Counted from the first letter of the stretch, positions 35,423-43,528 are shown. The stretch: 64,000 bases of DNA from Variovorax sp. Root473 (GCF_001426505.1 NZ_LMEV01000017.1:451498-515497), one strand, 5' to 3'. Notes: generated by a model from the letters alone, not told the origin. Numbers and translations are program-made.

Positions 35423-36000
35423 TTGAGTTGCACCTTGATGCCGTTGTCCTGCACCGTGATGTCGCCGATCTCGTAGGTCTTGCGCCCCACGGTGAGTTCG
35501 TCGGCCGTGAAGCTGCGCAGGATCTGCCCTTGCAGCAACTCCTGTGCGACCACCGCGCCGACCTGTTGCAGGCGCTCGGCATCGCGGCCTTCCACGCCCT
35601 GCAGCGTGAGCCGCTCGGCCTTCGGCTGGTCCAGCCGCAGTGCGCGCGCCGCCGCGTCGTAGCGCAGCGCGCTGCTGACCGACACCACGCCCTGCACCGG
35701 CGAGGCCGCCAGCAGCGGGCTGGCGATGGTCAGCGTGGCCGTGATGGCCGCGCGGTTGGCGCGCCCGTCCAGGCCCAGCTGTGGGTCGCGCAGCCCGACC
35801 ATGAAGATCTCGGCATAGCGCTCGGCCACCGGAAATCGTTTCGCGATCTGCGCCTGCAGCTCCTCGCGCGTGGCGGTGTACTCATTGGTGAAGAAGTTGA
35901 AGCCGGCCAGCGCCGCGAACGGTGCGGGCAGGGCGGCGGCGCCCAGCAGCGCACGCAGCACCCGACGGCGGACATGAGAGGGCAGGATTCGATCGGTCAT
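35419..36000 (-). CDS. DUF1439 domain-containing exported protein (YceB-like)
   Basis: A 193-residue envelope protein. Its N-terminus has Arg residues then a hydrophobic stretch (RRRVLRALLGAAALPAPFAALA), a probable signal peptide. The mature part starts FNFFTNEYTATREELQAQIAKRFPVAERYAEIF and contains LRDPQLGLDGRANRAAITATLTIASPL, the DUF1439 pattern also seen in E. coli YceB, which belongs to a lipid-binding-like fold. The function is not established. It starts a three-gene unit with the GDPD gene (4-bp overlap), pointing to lipid or envelope metabolism. Confidence 0.85.
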   Translation of the reverse strand: MTDRILPSHVRRRVLRALLGAAALPAPFAALAGFNFFTNEYTATREELQAQIAKRFPVAERYAEIFMVGLRDPQLGLDGRANRAAITATLTIASPLLAASPVQGVVSVSSALRYDAAARALRLDQPKAERLTLQGVEGRDAERLQQVGAVVAQELLQGQILRSFTADELTVGRKTYEIGDITVQDNGIKVQLK

Positions 36001-36071
36001 GGAGCTTCCGAGCTTGCCACAGGCGCCCAGGTTCCCGCCAGCGCCGAAGCGGTCGCCCGCGTGTCGGACGG

Positions 36072-36560
36072 TCAGCCGTCAACGCGCAGTTCGTAGCGCG
36101 CGAACAACCCGCCGCGCAGTTCGATGCAGCTGTGCAGCGTGAAGCCGAAGCCTTCGTACAGCGTGCGCAGGGCGGTGCGGTCGGCCACGCAGTCCAGCCG
36201 CAGCCAGGGGCGCCCGAGCGCGCAGGCGTGCTCGCGTGCATGGGTCAGCAGCGCGCGCGACACACCCCGGCCCGCCCAGGCGCGGCGCACGGCCAGCTTG
36301 TGGACGAACACTGAGCTGTCAGCGGCGATCTCCGGCCAGAACGCCGGGTCCTCCAGGTCGAGCCGCATCACGCCGGCCCAGTCGCCGTGCTCGCGGGCCA
36401 CGACATAGCGGCCGGCGTCGGTGTCGCGCTGGATGCGTTCGAAGCCGATGTCGGTCGAGTTCCAGAGCGGGCGACCACCCTCGGCGAGCCATTGCGCGGC
36501 TTCAGTCAGCACCGCCGCGACGGCGGGGGCTTCGGCGGAGAGGGCGGGTGCGATGTGCAT
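36072..36560 (-). CDS. GNAT family N-acetyltransferase
   Basis: A 162-residue acetyltransferase. The acetyl-CoA-binding motif A appears as VHKLAVRRAWAGRGVSRALLTHAREHACALGRPWLRLDCVADR, followed by LYEGFGFTLHS, motif B. The upstream GDWAGVMRLDLED strand fits the fold. The acceptor substrate cannot be read from the sequence. It is leftward, 72 bp upstream of DUF1439 and 43 bp downstream of the P-loop kinase gene. Confidence 0.88.
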   Translation of the reverse strand: MHIAPALSAEAPAVAAVLTEAAQWLAEGGRPLWNSTDIGFERIQRDTDAGRYVVAREHGDWAGVMRLDLEDPAFWPEIAADSSVFVHKLAVRRAWAGRGVSRALLTHAREHACALGRPWLRLDCVADRTALRTLYEGFGFTLHSCIELRGGLFARYELRVDG

Positions 36561-36603
36561 GGGCGCGCAGCATACCGGCGCCGCATGCAGGCCGGGGCCG
36601 GCG

Positions 36604-37101
36604 TCAGGCGTGACGGATCACGTGGAACCCTTCCTCGGCCGTGGGCGGCACGAAGTGGCGGGTGATCAGCTCGAACTGGGCGTCGGAGGTCTCGAACGGA
36701 TGCTCGCCCGACGCGTTGCGCGCACGCAGCCGTGCCTTGCAGATGTCGTCCGGCACGTCGAGAAAGTGCAGCTGGTGCGCCGCACCGGCCTTCTCGAAGA
36801 GGCTGCGCGCCCAGGCCCGGTGGCTCACGGTGTTGGCCGGAAAGTCGAGCACCACCGACACACCGGCGCCGAGCAGCGCGCAGACGTGGTCGCGCATCAC
36901 CTGCTTCAGCCGGCCGGCCGCGCGCACGTAGTCGGGCAGCTCATGGATCTCGTCGGGGTACAGCGCCGCGAGCCAGGTGTCCTCGCTGATCAGGACGGTG
37001 GCGGGTGCCTGCGCGAGTTGCCGGGTCAGCGTGGATTTGCCGGCGCCGATCTTGCCGCAGACCATGTGAAGCGTCGGGGCGGGTGTTGCTGTGGCTGTCA
37101 A
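36604..37101 (-). CDS. AAA-type P-loop kinase-like protein
   Basis: A 165-residue nucleotide-binding protein. Walker A is CGKIGAGKST near residues 15-24, and VSVVLDFPANTVSHRAWARSLFEKAGA contains the second acidic strand; ICKARLRARN resembles the lid arginines of small-molecule kinases such as Zeta-toxin or chloramphenicol-phosphotransferase relatives. The substrate is unknown. The only suitable start is TTG at 37101, preceded by AGGAG at 7 bp, so I accept it. The terminator of the small upstream unit lies in its leader, 48-71 bp before the start. Confidence 0.8.
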   Translation of the reverse strand: MTATATPAPTLHMVCGKIGAGKSTLTRQLAQAPATVLISEDTWLAALYPDEIHELPDYVRAAGRLKQVMRDHVCALLGAGVSVVLDFPANTVSHRAWARSLFEKAGAAHQLHFLDVPDDICKARLRARNASGEHPFETSDAQFELITRHFVPPTAEEGFHVIRHA

Positions 37102-37148
37102 TGCATTTCTCCTGGGGGTCTGGCTTGGAAGATGAACCCCAGGAAACG

Positions 37149-37172
37149 AAAAACCCGCCTCGTGGGGCGGGT
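37149..37172 (-). terminator. Rho-independent terminator
   Basis: On the leftward strand ACCCGCC pairs with GGCGGGT (37153-37159 with 37166-37172) and is followed by a run of five T. It ends either the small 18-codon transcript, the amino-acid ABC operon (stop 118 bp upstream), or both; it also lies in the leader of the kinase gene and could attenuate it. Confidence 0.8.
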
Positions 37173-37201
37173 CGTATGGCGTGAACTTGTGGAACCGCGC
37201 G

Positions 37202-37258
37202 CTAACCCACCATCTGGAAGATGGTGCGAATAATCGACGCGTTCTGCAGGCAAGCCAT
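37202..37258 (-). CDS. Candidate 18-residue peptide, predicted leaderless
   Basis: An ATG-started ORF encodes MACLQNASIIRTIFQMVG. It has no ribosome binding site, but a promoter-like -35/-10 pair is placed so that transcription would begin at or next to the ATG, which would make it a leaderless message. A perfect hairpin (CACCATCT/AGATGGTG, 37208-37226) covers the last codons, and a terminator follows 30 bp after the stop. I do not recognise the peptide. The unit may be a small protein gene, a regulatory RNA, or an attenuating leader for the kinase gene. Translation is unproven. Confidence 0.4.
   Translation of the reverse strand: MACLQNASIIRTIFQMVG
37208..37226 (-). other. Perfect short hairpin over the end of the 18-codon ORF
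   Basis: CACCATCT and AGATGGTG form an 8-bp perfect stem with a 3-base loop. In RNA this would mask the last codons and could be exclusive with, or stacked before, the terminator hairpin 36 bp downstream. Confidence 0.6.
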
Positions 37259-37262
37259 GGCC

Positions 37263-37294
37263 CGAGGATAGCCCAGGTCCGTGCCCTCGGTCAG
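37263..37294 (-). promoter_or_regulatory. Candidate promoter of the 18-codon unit
   Basis: Leftward strand: -35 CTGACC (37289-37294), 18-bp spacer, -10 TATCCT (37265-37270). Each hexamer matches four of six consensus bases. The predicted start is 7 bp downstream, at the ATG. The 14-mer CTGGGCTATCCTCG spanning the -10 recurs exactly before the MFS gene at 60565. Confidence 0.5.
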
Positions 37295-38076
37295 TCGTGC
37301 AGTGACGACAGGAACTGCTTCAGCTCCGCAGTCTGCGGATTGCCGAACAGATCCGCCGGTGGCCCCATCTCGTGCACGCGCCCCTGGTGCATGAAGATCA
37401 CCCGGTCGCTGACCTTGCGCGCAAAGCTCATCTCGTGCGTGACCATCAGCAGCGTCATGCCTTCGTCGGCCAGTGACTCCACCACGCGCAGCACCTCGCC
37501 CACCAGTTCGGGGTCGAGCGCCGAGGTGATCTCGTCGCACAGCAGCACGGCCGGCTCCATCGCGAGCGCGCGAGCGATCGCCACGCGCTGTTGCTGGCCG
37601 CCGGACAACTGCTCGGGCATGGCGTCGAACTTCTCGGCGAGACCCACGCGTTCGAGCAGCTTGCGCGCCTGCGAGACGGCCTCCACCTGCGAGCGTTTCT
37701 TCACCAGTGTGGGGGCGAGCATCACGTTCTTGCCGACCGTGAGGTGCGGGAACAGGTTGAAGCCCTGGAAGATCATGCCCACGCGCTGGCGCAGCGTGCG
37801 CATGGCCATCGCGCTCTCGTGCAGCAGCGGCCTGCCGTCGACGGTGAGTGCACCTTCCTGGAACACCTCCAGCCCGTTGATGCAGCGCAGGAGCGTGCTC
37901 TTGCCCGAGCCGCTCTTGCCGATGATGGCGATCACCTCGCCGCGCTTCACGTCCAGGTCGATGCCCTTGAGCACCTCGTTCGTGCCGTAGGACTTGCGCA
38001 GCGCCGTGATGCGCACGATGGGCGCGGCGAACGATGCGGCTTCGGGTGGTGTTTGGGGTTCAAGCACGGCGGCCAT
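37291..38076 (-). CDS. Polar amino-acid ABC transporter ATPase (GlnQ-like)
   Basis: A 261-residue ATPase. Walker A lies in GKSGSGKST (about residues 53-61), the Q-loop is IFQGFNLFPHLTV, the signature LSGGQQQRVAIARAL, Walker B AVLLCDEITSALDPE and the H-loop VTHEMSFARKV, all typical of the polar amino-acid uptake family. It is the last gene of an operon with two permeases and a binding protein; its start overlaps the upstream permease gene by 17 bp. Cargo is probably an amino acid or opine; no finer guess is justified. Confidence 0.93.
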   Translation of the reverse strand: MAAVLEPQTPPEAASFAAPIVRITALRKSYGTNEVLKGIDLDVKRGEVIAIIGKSGSGKSTLLRCINGLEVFQEGALTVDGRPLLHESAMAMRTLRQRVGMIFQGFNLFPHLTVGKNVMLAPTLVKKRSQVEAVSQARKLLERVGLAEKFDAMPEQLSGGQQQRVAIARALAMEPAVLLCDEITSALDPELVGEVLRVVESLADEGMTLLMVTHEMSFARKVSDRVIFMHQGRVHEMGPPADLFGNPQTAELKQFLSSLHD

Positions 38077-38713
38077 GGGTCTTCCTCTCGAGGGTCTTGG
38101 CGTACAGGCTCACGGGGAAGCACAGCACGAAGTAAAGCAGGGCGACGCAGCTGAACACCACGAAGGGCTGGAAGGTGGCGTTCGAGATCATGCTGCCGGC
38201 CTTGGTGAGTTCGACAAAACCGATCACCGACGCCAGCGCCGTGCCCTTGATCACCTGCACCAGGAAACCGACGGTGGGCGCGATGGCGATCTTCACGGCC
38301 TGCGGCAGGATCACGTGGCGCATCTGCTCGCCGAAGCTCAGCGCCAGGCTGCCCGAGGCCTCCCACTGGCCCTTCGGAATCGAGGCCACGCAGCCGCGCC
38401 AGATCTCGGTGAGAAAGGCGCTGGTGTACAGCGTGAGCGCCACGCTCGCGGCGGTCCACGCCGACACGTCGATGCCGAACAGCGCAATGCCGAAGTAGGC
38501 GAGAAACAGCTGCATCAGCAGCGGCGTGCCCTGGAACAGCTGCACGTACAGGCCCACGGCCCGCGCCGCCGCCTTGCCGCCGCGCAGCCGCGCGAACAGC
38601 AGCAGTGCGCCCACGAGCCCGCCGCCGACGAAGGCGATGAGCGAGAGCACGACGGTCCAGCGCAGCGCCATCAGCAGGTTGCGCAGGATGTCCCACAAGG
38701 AAAAATCGACCAT
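38060..38713 (-). CDS. Amino-acid ABC transporter permease (HisM/GlnP-like)
   Basis: A 217-residue inner-membrane permease with about five membrane helices. The start FSLWDILRNLLMALRWTVVLSLIAFVGGG and the EAA coupling region GQWEASGSLALSFGEQMRHVILPQAVK are typical of the HisMQ subfamily, as is LFQGTPLLMQLFLAYFG. It overlaps the ATPase gene and follows the sister permease by 18 bp. The two permeases should form a heterodimer. Confidence 0.93.
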   Translation of the reverse strand: MVDFSLWDILRNLLMALRWTVVLSLIAFVGGGLVGALLLFARLRGGKAAARAVGLYVQLFQGTPLLMQLFLAYFGIALFGIDVSAWTAASVALTLYTSAFLTEIWRGCVASIPKGQWEASGSLALSFGEQMRHVILPQAVKIAIAPTVGFLVQVIKGTALASVIGFVELTKAGSMISNATFQPFVVFSCVALLYFVLCFPVSLYAKTLERKTHGRRA

Positions 38714-38731
38714 GGTGAAAGTGCCTCGCGA

Positions 38732-39394
38732 TCAGCGGCCGAAGAAAAATCGCGGCCCGGCCCAGTCGAGCAACCGGCGCAGCGCCACGGCCAGCGCGAG
38801 GTACAGCAGCGTGGCGACGATGAAGGATTCGAAGGCGCGGAAGTTGCGGCTCTGGATCAGGTTGGCCGCGTAGCTCAGCTCCTCGGTCGAAATCTGTCCG
38901 CATACCGCCGAGCCCAGCATCACGATGACGATCTGGCTCACCATCGCGGGCCACACCTTCTTGAGCGCCGGCGGCAGCACCACGCGCAGGAACACCTGCG
39001 CCTTGCTGAGCGCCAGGCTCACGGCCGCCTCGATCTGCCCCCTGGGCGTGGCCTCGATGCCTGCACGGATGATCTCGGTGGAGTACGCGCCCAGGTTCAT
39101 CACCATCGCAATGATCGACGCCACCTCGGGCGAGAGCTTCACGCCCGCGGCCGGCAGGCCGAAGAAGATGAAGAACAGCTGCACGATGAAAGGCGTGTTG
39201 CGGATCAGCTCCACGTAGGTGCCGGCGAGCACGCGCAGCCACGCCGGCCCGCCCGACCGCGCCCACGCGCACAGCGTGCCCACGGCCAGGCCGAGCACGG
39301 TGCCCACCGCCGTGAGGCCGAGGGTCCATGCCACGCCGCGCAGCAGCAGCGGCCACTCGGCGAGCACCGCGCCGAAGTCGAATTCAATGCCCAT
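38732..39394 (-). CDS. Amino-acid ABC transporter permease (HisQ-like)
   Basis: A 220-residue permease partner to the next gene. The family blocks are ELIRNTPFIVQLFFIFFGLP and GQIEAAVSLALSKAQVFLRVVLPPALKK, the latter the EAA coupling loop. The N-terminus MGIEFDFGAVLAEWPLLLRGVAWTLGLTAVGTVLG starts the first helix. It lies 15 bp after the binding-protein gene and 18 bp before the second permease, so a single transcript is expected. Confidence 0.93.
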   Translation of the reverse strand: MGIEFDFGAVLAEWPLLLRGVAWTLGLTAVGTVLGLAVGTLCAWARSGGPAWLRVLAGTYVELIRNTPFIVQLFFIFFGLPAAGVKLSPEVASIIAMVMNLGAYSTEIIRAGIEATPRGQIEAAVSLALSKAQVFLRVVLPPALKKVWPAMVSQIVIVMLGSAVCGQISTEELSYAANLIQSRNFRAFESFIVATLLYLALAVALRRLLDWAGPRFFFGR

Positions 39395-39409
39395 GGCCGC
39401 GTCTTTCGA

Positions 39410-40216
39410 TCAGACCGGAAGGTCGCCGGCCACCTTGCCGAGCCACTTCTTGGACATCGCATCGAGCGTGCCGTCCTTCTTGGCGGCGGCGATGATCTCG
39501 TTGACCTTGGTCTTCAGTGCGGTCTCGCCCTTGGCGATGCCGATGAAGCAGGGGCTGTCCTTCAGCAGCAGCTTGAACTCGGCGCTCACCTTCGGGTTCT
39601 TGGCGAGCATGTCGCCGGCCACCGCCGCACTGGTGGCGATGGTCTGTGTCTGGCCGGCCACGAAGGCTGCGATCGTTGCGTTGTTGTCCTCGAAGCGGCG
39701 GTAGTCGACGTTCGACGGCGCTACCTTGTTCAGCTCCTGGTCTTCCATGGCGCCGCGCGTCACGGCGACGGTCTTGCCGGCCATGTCGGCAAAGCTGGTG
39801 AGCTTCATGCTCTTGGCGGCGTACACGGCCTGGAAGAAGGGCGCGTAGGCCGCGCTGAAGTCGATCACCTTCTCGCGCTCGACGTTCTTGCCGAGCGTGG
39901 AGATCACGAGGTCGGCCTTGCGCGTCTGCAGGTAGGGAATGCGGTTCGCGCTGGTCACCGGCACCAGTTCGATCTTCACGCCGAGCTTGGTGGCGATGAG
40001 CTGCGCCATCTCCACGTCCAGGCCCTGCGGCTGCATGTTGCGGTCGACCGAGCCGTACGGCGGGTAGTCGGTGGGCACGGCGATCTTGATGGTCCTGGCC
40101 TTGAGCACGTTGTCGAGCGCGTTCTGGGCCTGCGCGGCGCCGGTGGCGGCAAGCAGGGCGGCGCAGGCCAGGGCGAGGGCGAGGCGACGGGAGGCAGAAG
40201 TGGTGAACGTGGTCAT
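39410..40216 (-). CDS. Amino-acid ABC transporter substrate-binding protein
   Basis: A 268-residue periplasmic type II binding protein of the SBP_bac_3 family. The signal peptide MTTFTTSASRRLALALACAALLAATGAAQA precedes IKIAVPTDYPPYGSVDRNMQPQGLDVEMAQLIATKLGV. The ligand-region block RKADLVISTLGKNVEREKVIDFSAAYAPFFQAVY is typical, though the usual arginine after GADV/DLVI is not obvious, so the ligand may differ from common polar amino acids. Its start overlaps the regulator gene by 4 bp (ATGA). Confidence 0.92.
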   Translation of the reverse strand: MTTFTTSASRRLALALACAALLAATGAAQAQNALDNVLKARTIKIAVPTDYPPYGSVDRNMQPQGLDVEMAQLIATKLGVKIELVPVTSANRIPYLQTRKADLVISTLGKNVEREKVIDFSAAYAPFFQAVYAAKSMKLTSFADMAGKTVAVTRGAMEDQELNKVAPSNVDYRRFEDNNATIAAFVAGQTQTIATSAAVAGDMLAKNPKVSAEFKLLLKDSPCFIGIAKGETALKTKVNEIIAAAKKDGTLDAMSKKWLGKVAGDLPV

Positions 40217-40986
40217 AGCAAGGCTCCTAGGTAGGTCGATGAATCGGTGGCGTCGTCGGCGTCGTGAGCGGGCGCGGCCTTGCGGCGGTGCTTCGGCGCG
40301 GGGGTGTTGTTCAGCGGTGCCAGCGCATCGCGCAGCTGCGCGAGCGGGTCGGCGGGCGCCTGCACGCGCAGTGCCGACTGCACCGTGCCGATGTGCGCGG
40401 CCATCAGCGCCTCGGCGGCGGCGTGGTCGCCGCGCTCCAGCGCCGCGACGATCTGCACGTGGTCTTCGCACGACTGCACCGCGTCGTGCGTGGACTGGTA
40501 GAGCATGGCGATCAGCGTGGTGCGTGCGGTGAAGTCGCGCAGCGTGTCGGCCAGCAGCGTGTTGCCCAGGCACTCGGCCAGGCACACATGGAAGTCGCCC
40601 AGCAGGAAGCTGCGGTGGCCGACGTCGCTCTCTTTCAGTGCGGCCTTTTCACGCTGCAGGTGTGCCTTCAACTGGCGCAGGGCGGCCTTGTCGATCCGGC
40701 CGGTGCTGCCTGTACTTCGGATCAGGCCCAGCTCGATCACGCGCCGCGCCTCGAAGGCCTCGCGCGCTTCGTCCTGCGAGGGCTCGATGACGAACCAGCC
40801 GCGCCGCGCGCTCACCGTGACGATGCCGCGTGCGGCCAGCCGCGTGAGCGCCTCGCGCACGATGGTGCGGCTGCAGTCGAACAGCATCGCCAGCGGCTGC
40901 TCGCCCAGGCGCGCGCCGGGCGCGAGCTTCTGCGCCATCACCGCTTCGACGATGCGTGCACTGATTTCGGATGCGGAGATGGCCAT
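40213..40986 (-). CDS. GntR family regulator, FCD subgroup, of the ABC operon
   Basis: A 257-residue regulator. The winged helix runs SARIVEAVMAQKLAPGARLGEQPLAMLFDCSRTIVREALTRLAARGIV, and the FCD domain follows with metal-ligand-type residues in LLGDFHVCLAECLGNTLL. A low-complexity C-terminal tail (NNTPAPKHRRKAAPAHDADDATDSS) is unusual. The start at 40986 was chosen because upstream in-frame codons are implausible. Translation is coupled to the binding-protein gene, so the regulator is the first gene of the operon it probably controls. Confidence 0.9.
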   Translation of the reverse strand: MAISASEISARIVEAVMAQKLAPGARLGEQPLAMLFDCSRTIVREALTRLAARGIVTVSARRGWFVIEPSQDEAREAFEARRVIELGLIRSTGSTGRIDKAALRQLKAHLQREKAALKESDVGHRSFLLGDFHVCLAECLGNTLLADTLRDFTARTTLIAMLYQSTHDAVQSCEDHVQIVAALERGDHAAAEALMAAHIGTVQSALRVQAPADPLAQLRDALAPLNNTPAPKHRRKAAPAHDADDATDSSTYLGALL

Positions 40987-40997
40987 ATGCCTGCATA
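40986..40997. promoter_or_regulatory. Candidate autoregulatory site of the GntR gene
   Basis: TATGCCTGCATA is a 12-bp palindrome with a 2-base centre. It touches the first base of the GntR start codon, so binding there would block translation initiation or early transcription. It is the only clear symmetric site in the 88-bp gap before the gene. Confidence 0.35.
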
Positions 40998-41074
40998 GCA
41001 GCAGCTTCTGTGCCAACTGGTATGCAAGCCGTGTGCACCGAAATGGGCCGGCCGCGGTGCGCCGGCGGTGCGCG

Positions 41075-42409
41075 CTACCGCTGGCCGAGCGCGCTCCGGG
41101 GCAGGGCCACCAGCATGAGCAGCGCCGACAGCACCAGCGCACCGCTCAGCACATACAGGCTGGCCGTGAAGCCGCCCGTGAGCGTCTTGAGCGCACCGAC
41201 CATCATCGGCGCCACCAGCCCCGCGCTGCCGCCGATGGTGCTGATGAGCGCAATGCCCGCGGCCGCGGCGCTCTTGGACATGAAGCTGCCGGGAATCGCC
41301 CACAGCACGGTGAAGGCGCTCGAGATGCCCATCGACGCGAGCGCCAAGCACAGCACGGCGGCGATCGGGCTCTGCATGAAGAACGTGGTCAGCGCCAGCC
41401 CGGCCGCGCCCGCAAGCGCGCCCAGCGCGAAGTGCCAGCGGCGCTCCTGGTGCCGGTCGGAGTGCCGCCCCACGACGATGTTGGCTGCAATGCCGGCGAT
41501 GGCGGGAAGCACGGAATAGAAGCCGATCTGCAGCACGCTGAGCCCCATCGACTTCAGGATCGTCGGCTGCCAGAACGACAGCGCATAGATGCCCAGGATG
41601 ATCAGGAACGACATGAAGCCGATCAGCCACACGCGCCCGTCGCGCATCGCCGCGCCGAAGGTGTGGCGCCCGGTGGCGCCGTGCGCGGCCTGGTCCTCGG
41701 CGAGCAGGCGGGCCAGGCGCTGCTTCTCGGCCGCCGAAAGCCACGGCGCCTGCGCCGGGCTGTTCGACAGCGTGCGAAAGGCGATGACGCCCAGCAGCAC
41801 GCTCGGCAGGCCTTCGAGCAGGAACAGCCACTGCCAGCCGCGCAGCGCGAGCACGCCGTCCAGGTAGGTCATCGTGAGCCCGGCGATCGGCCCCGCGACG
41901 ATGGGCGCCGCGCCGAAGGCCATGAAGAACAGCGCGGTGGCCTGTGCGCGGCGGCGCGAGGGAAACCACAGTGTCAGGTAGAACAGCACGCCCGGCGCAA
42001 AGCCGGCCTCGAACACGCCGATGAGAAAGCGCAGCACGTAGAACTGCGTGGGCGTGGTGGCAAACATCATCGCCGCCGAAGCCAGGCCCCACAGGCCCAT
42101 GATGCGCAGCAGCGTGGCGCGCACGCCGATCTTCGCGAGCATCAGGTTGCTCGGAATCTCGAACACTGCATAGCCCAGAAAGAAGATGCCGGCGCCCAGG
42201 CCGAACACCGCGTCGCTGAAGCCCAGCTGGTCCTTCATCTGCAGCTGCGCGTAGCCGACGTTGGTGCGGTCCAGGTAGTTCAGCACGTAGCAGGCGCACA
42301 GCAGCGGCATCAGCCGCCAGGTGATCTTGCGAAAGAGCGCGGCGTCGTCGCGCGCATCGGCCGAAGCCGGTGCGCGCGCGTCGGCGGCATCGAGGGTGGC
42401 GGTGTTCAT
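41075..42409 (-). CDS. MFS transporter, anion:cation symporter (ACS/phthalate-tartrate) type
   Basis: A 444-residue permease with about 12 helices. The block YVLNYLDRTNVGYAQLQMKDQLGFSDAVFGLGAGIFFLGYAVFEIPSNLMLAKIGVR is diagnostic of the ACS family, which imports organic anions such as tartrate, phthalate or hexuronates. WFPSRRRAQATALFFMAFGAAPIVAGPIAG is the other conserved part. It lies 45 bp downstream of the MBL-fold gene and 88 bp upstream of the GntR gene, so it likely imports an organic acid handled by these neighbours. Confidence 0.92.
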   Translation of the reverse strand: MNTATLDAADARAPASADARDDAALFRKITWRLMPLLCACYVLNYLDRTNVGYAQLQMKDQLGFSDAVFGLGAGIFFLGYAVFEIPSNLMLAKIGVRATLLRIMGLWGLASAAMMFATTPTQFYVLRFLIGVFEAGFAPGVLFYLTLWFPSRRRAQATALFFMAFGAAPIVAGPIAGLTMTYLDGVLALRGWQWLFLLEGLPSVLLGVIAFRTLSNSPAQAPWLSAAEKQRLARLLAEDQAAHGATGRHTFGAAMRDGRVWLIGFMSFLIILGIYALSFWQPTILKSMGLSVLQIGFYSVLPAIAGIAANIVVGRHSDRHQERRWHFALGALAGAAGLALTTFFMQSPIAAVLCLALASMGISSAFTVLWAIPGSFMSKSAAAAGIALISTIGGSAGLVAPMMVGALKTLTGGFTASLYVLSGALVLSALLMLVALPRSALGQR

Positions 42410-42454
42410 CGGTGTGTCTCCTTCTTTTTTGGCTGTGGTGCGTGTGCCGACGGG

Positions 42455-43528
42455 TCAGGCCCGCACGAGCGTGCCGAAGCTGGTTTCGCCCCACAGGTGG
42501 CTCGTAGGTGCGCCCGGAAACAGCCAGTGCGGCGAGCACTCGGCCGACGGCACGACGTTGCTGAAGCCGTGCAGCGCCGAGGTGCCCGCCAGCGTCTTCT
42601 CGAGCACCATCGACAGGTACTGGTCGTTGCTGCTTTCCTGCGTGTTGCCGTTGAGGATCACCTCGGCGCCGGTGGCCTGCGCATAGCGGCGGATGCCGTT
42701 GTGGCGCGACTGCAGCGGCGCCCAGCTGTCGGCGGCCACGCCGTTCTCGCTGCTCACGCGCAGGCCGTCGCCCGTGCGGTACACCAGCGAATGGTTGCCT
42801 TCGGTGTGCCCCGGCGTGTGGACCAGCGCAAGGCCGCGGCCGAGTTGCAGGCTGCCGTCGAAGGCGACGACGCGTTCGGCCGGCACGCCGTCCAGGCCGT
42901 GCGGGCAGTACCACTCGGCCTGCACGGGCAGGAGGCCCTGCACGTTCGCGAGTTCCTGGCGATGCACCAGCAGCTTCGCGTTCGGCAGCAGGCCCGGCGT
43001 GCTCGCACTGCCGAGCCAGCGGCGCACGTCCTGCGTGTGCAGGTGGTCGTAGGTGATGTAGTCGATCAGCTCGGGCGCCACGCCGCAGCTGGCGAGTGCC
43101 TGCAGCACGGTCTGGTAGACCGGCGCGATGGCCTTGTGCAGGAACTTCGGTGTCTGGTCGCTCAGGCGCTTGAAGTAGGGCGTTGCGTTGCCGGCCTCGA
43201 AGTCGGCCGGCGTGAAGAGCAGCGTGCGCAGCCGGCCTTCGAAGTCGTCGTACTGGAGGAGCACCGTGCGCGCCAGCAGATGCACCATGTGCGGCTTGAG
43301 CAGCTGCTGCGAGTACACGCCGGTGAACGCGAACCACGCGGGGTACGGAATGCGCAGCAGGTTGAAGCTGCGCGCGAAGTGAACGGGCGGCGCGTCGAGC
43401 AAACGCTCGCGCAGGGCCTGGGCGCCGTGGCGGATGGCGCGCAGGCGGTCTTGTGGCATCGCGGCATTGCGTGTGCCGTCGAGTTCGGTGATCTGCGCGA
43501 AGCCGGTGGGGTCGGGGTCTCGGGTCAT
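42455..43528 (-). CDS. MBL-fold metallo-hydrolase-like protein with altered metal motif
   Basis: A 357-residue protein of the metallo-beta-lactamase fold. The first metal motif, normally HxHxDH, reads DHLHTQDVRR, so the Asp and His positions are Gln and Asp. The second is intact-looking (LVHTPGHTEGNHSL), while the usual GD segment appears as VSSENGVA. A long N-terminal helical region of about 150 residues precedes the fold. It may still bind one metal. It lies between the SnoaL-like gene, with repeat and SDR remnant in between, and the MFS gene. Substrate unknown. Confidence 0.78.
   Translation of the reverse strand: MTRDPDPTGFAQITELDGTRNAAMPQDRLRAIRHGAQALRERLLDAPPVHFARSFNLLRIPYPAWFAFTGVYSQQLLKPHMVHLLARTVLLQYDDFEGRLRTLLFTPADFEAGNATPYFKRLSDQTPKFLHKAIAPVYQTVLQALASCGVAPELIDYITYDHLHTQDVRRWLGSASTPGLLPNAKLLVHRQELANVQGLLPVQAEWYCPHGLDGVPAERVVAFDGSLQLGRGLALVHTPGHTEGNHSLVYRTGDGLRVSSENGVAADSWAPLQSRHNGIRRYAQATGAEVILNGNTQESSNDQYLSMVLEKTLAGTSALHGFSNVVPSAECSPHWLFPGAPTSHLWGETSFGTLVRA

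Noticed and set aside
37202..37540. A 112-codon leftward ORF ending with the 18-codon peptide
   Set aside because: The upstream part overlaps the ABC ATPase gene in another frame and looks like a shadow; only the short ATG-started end has its own signals.
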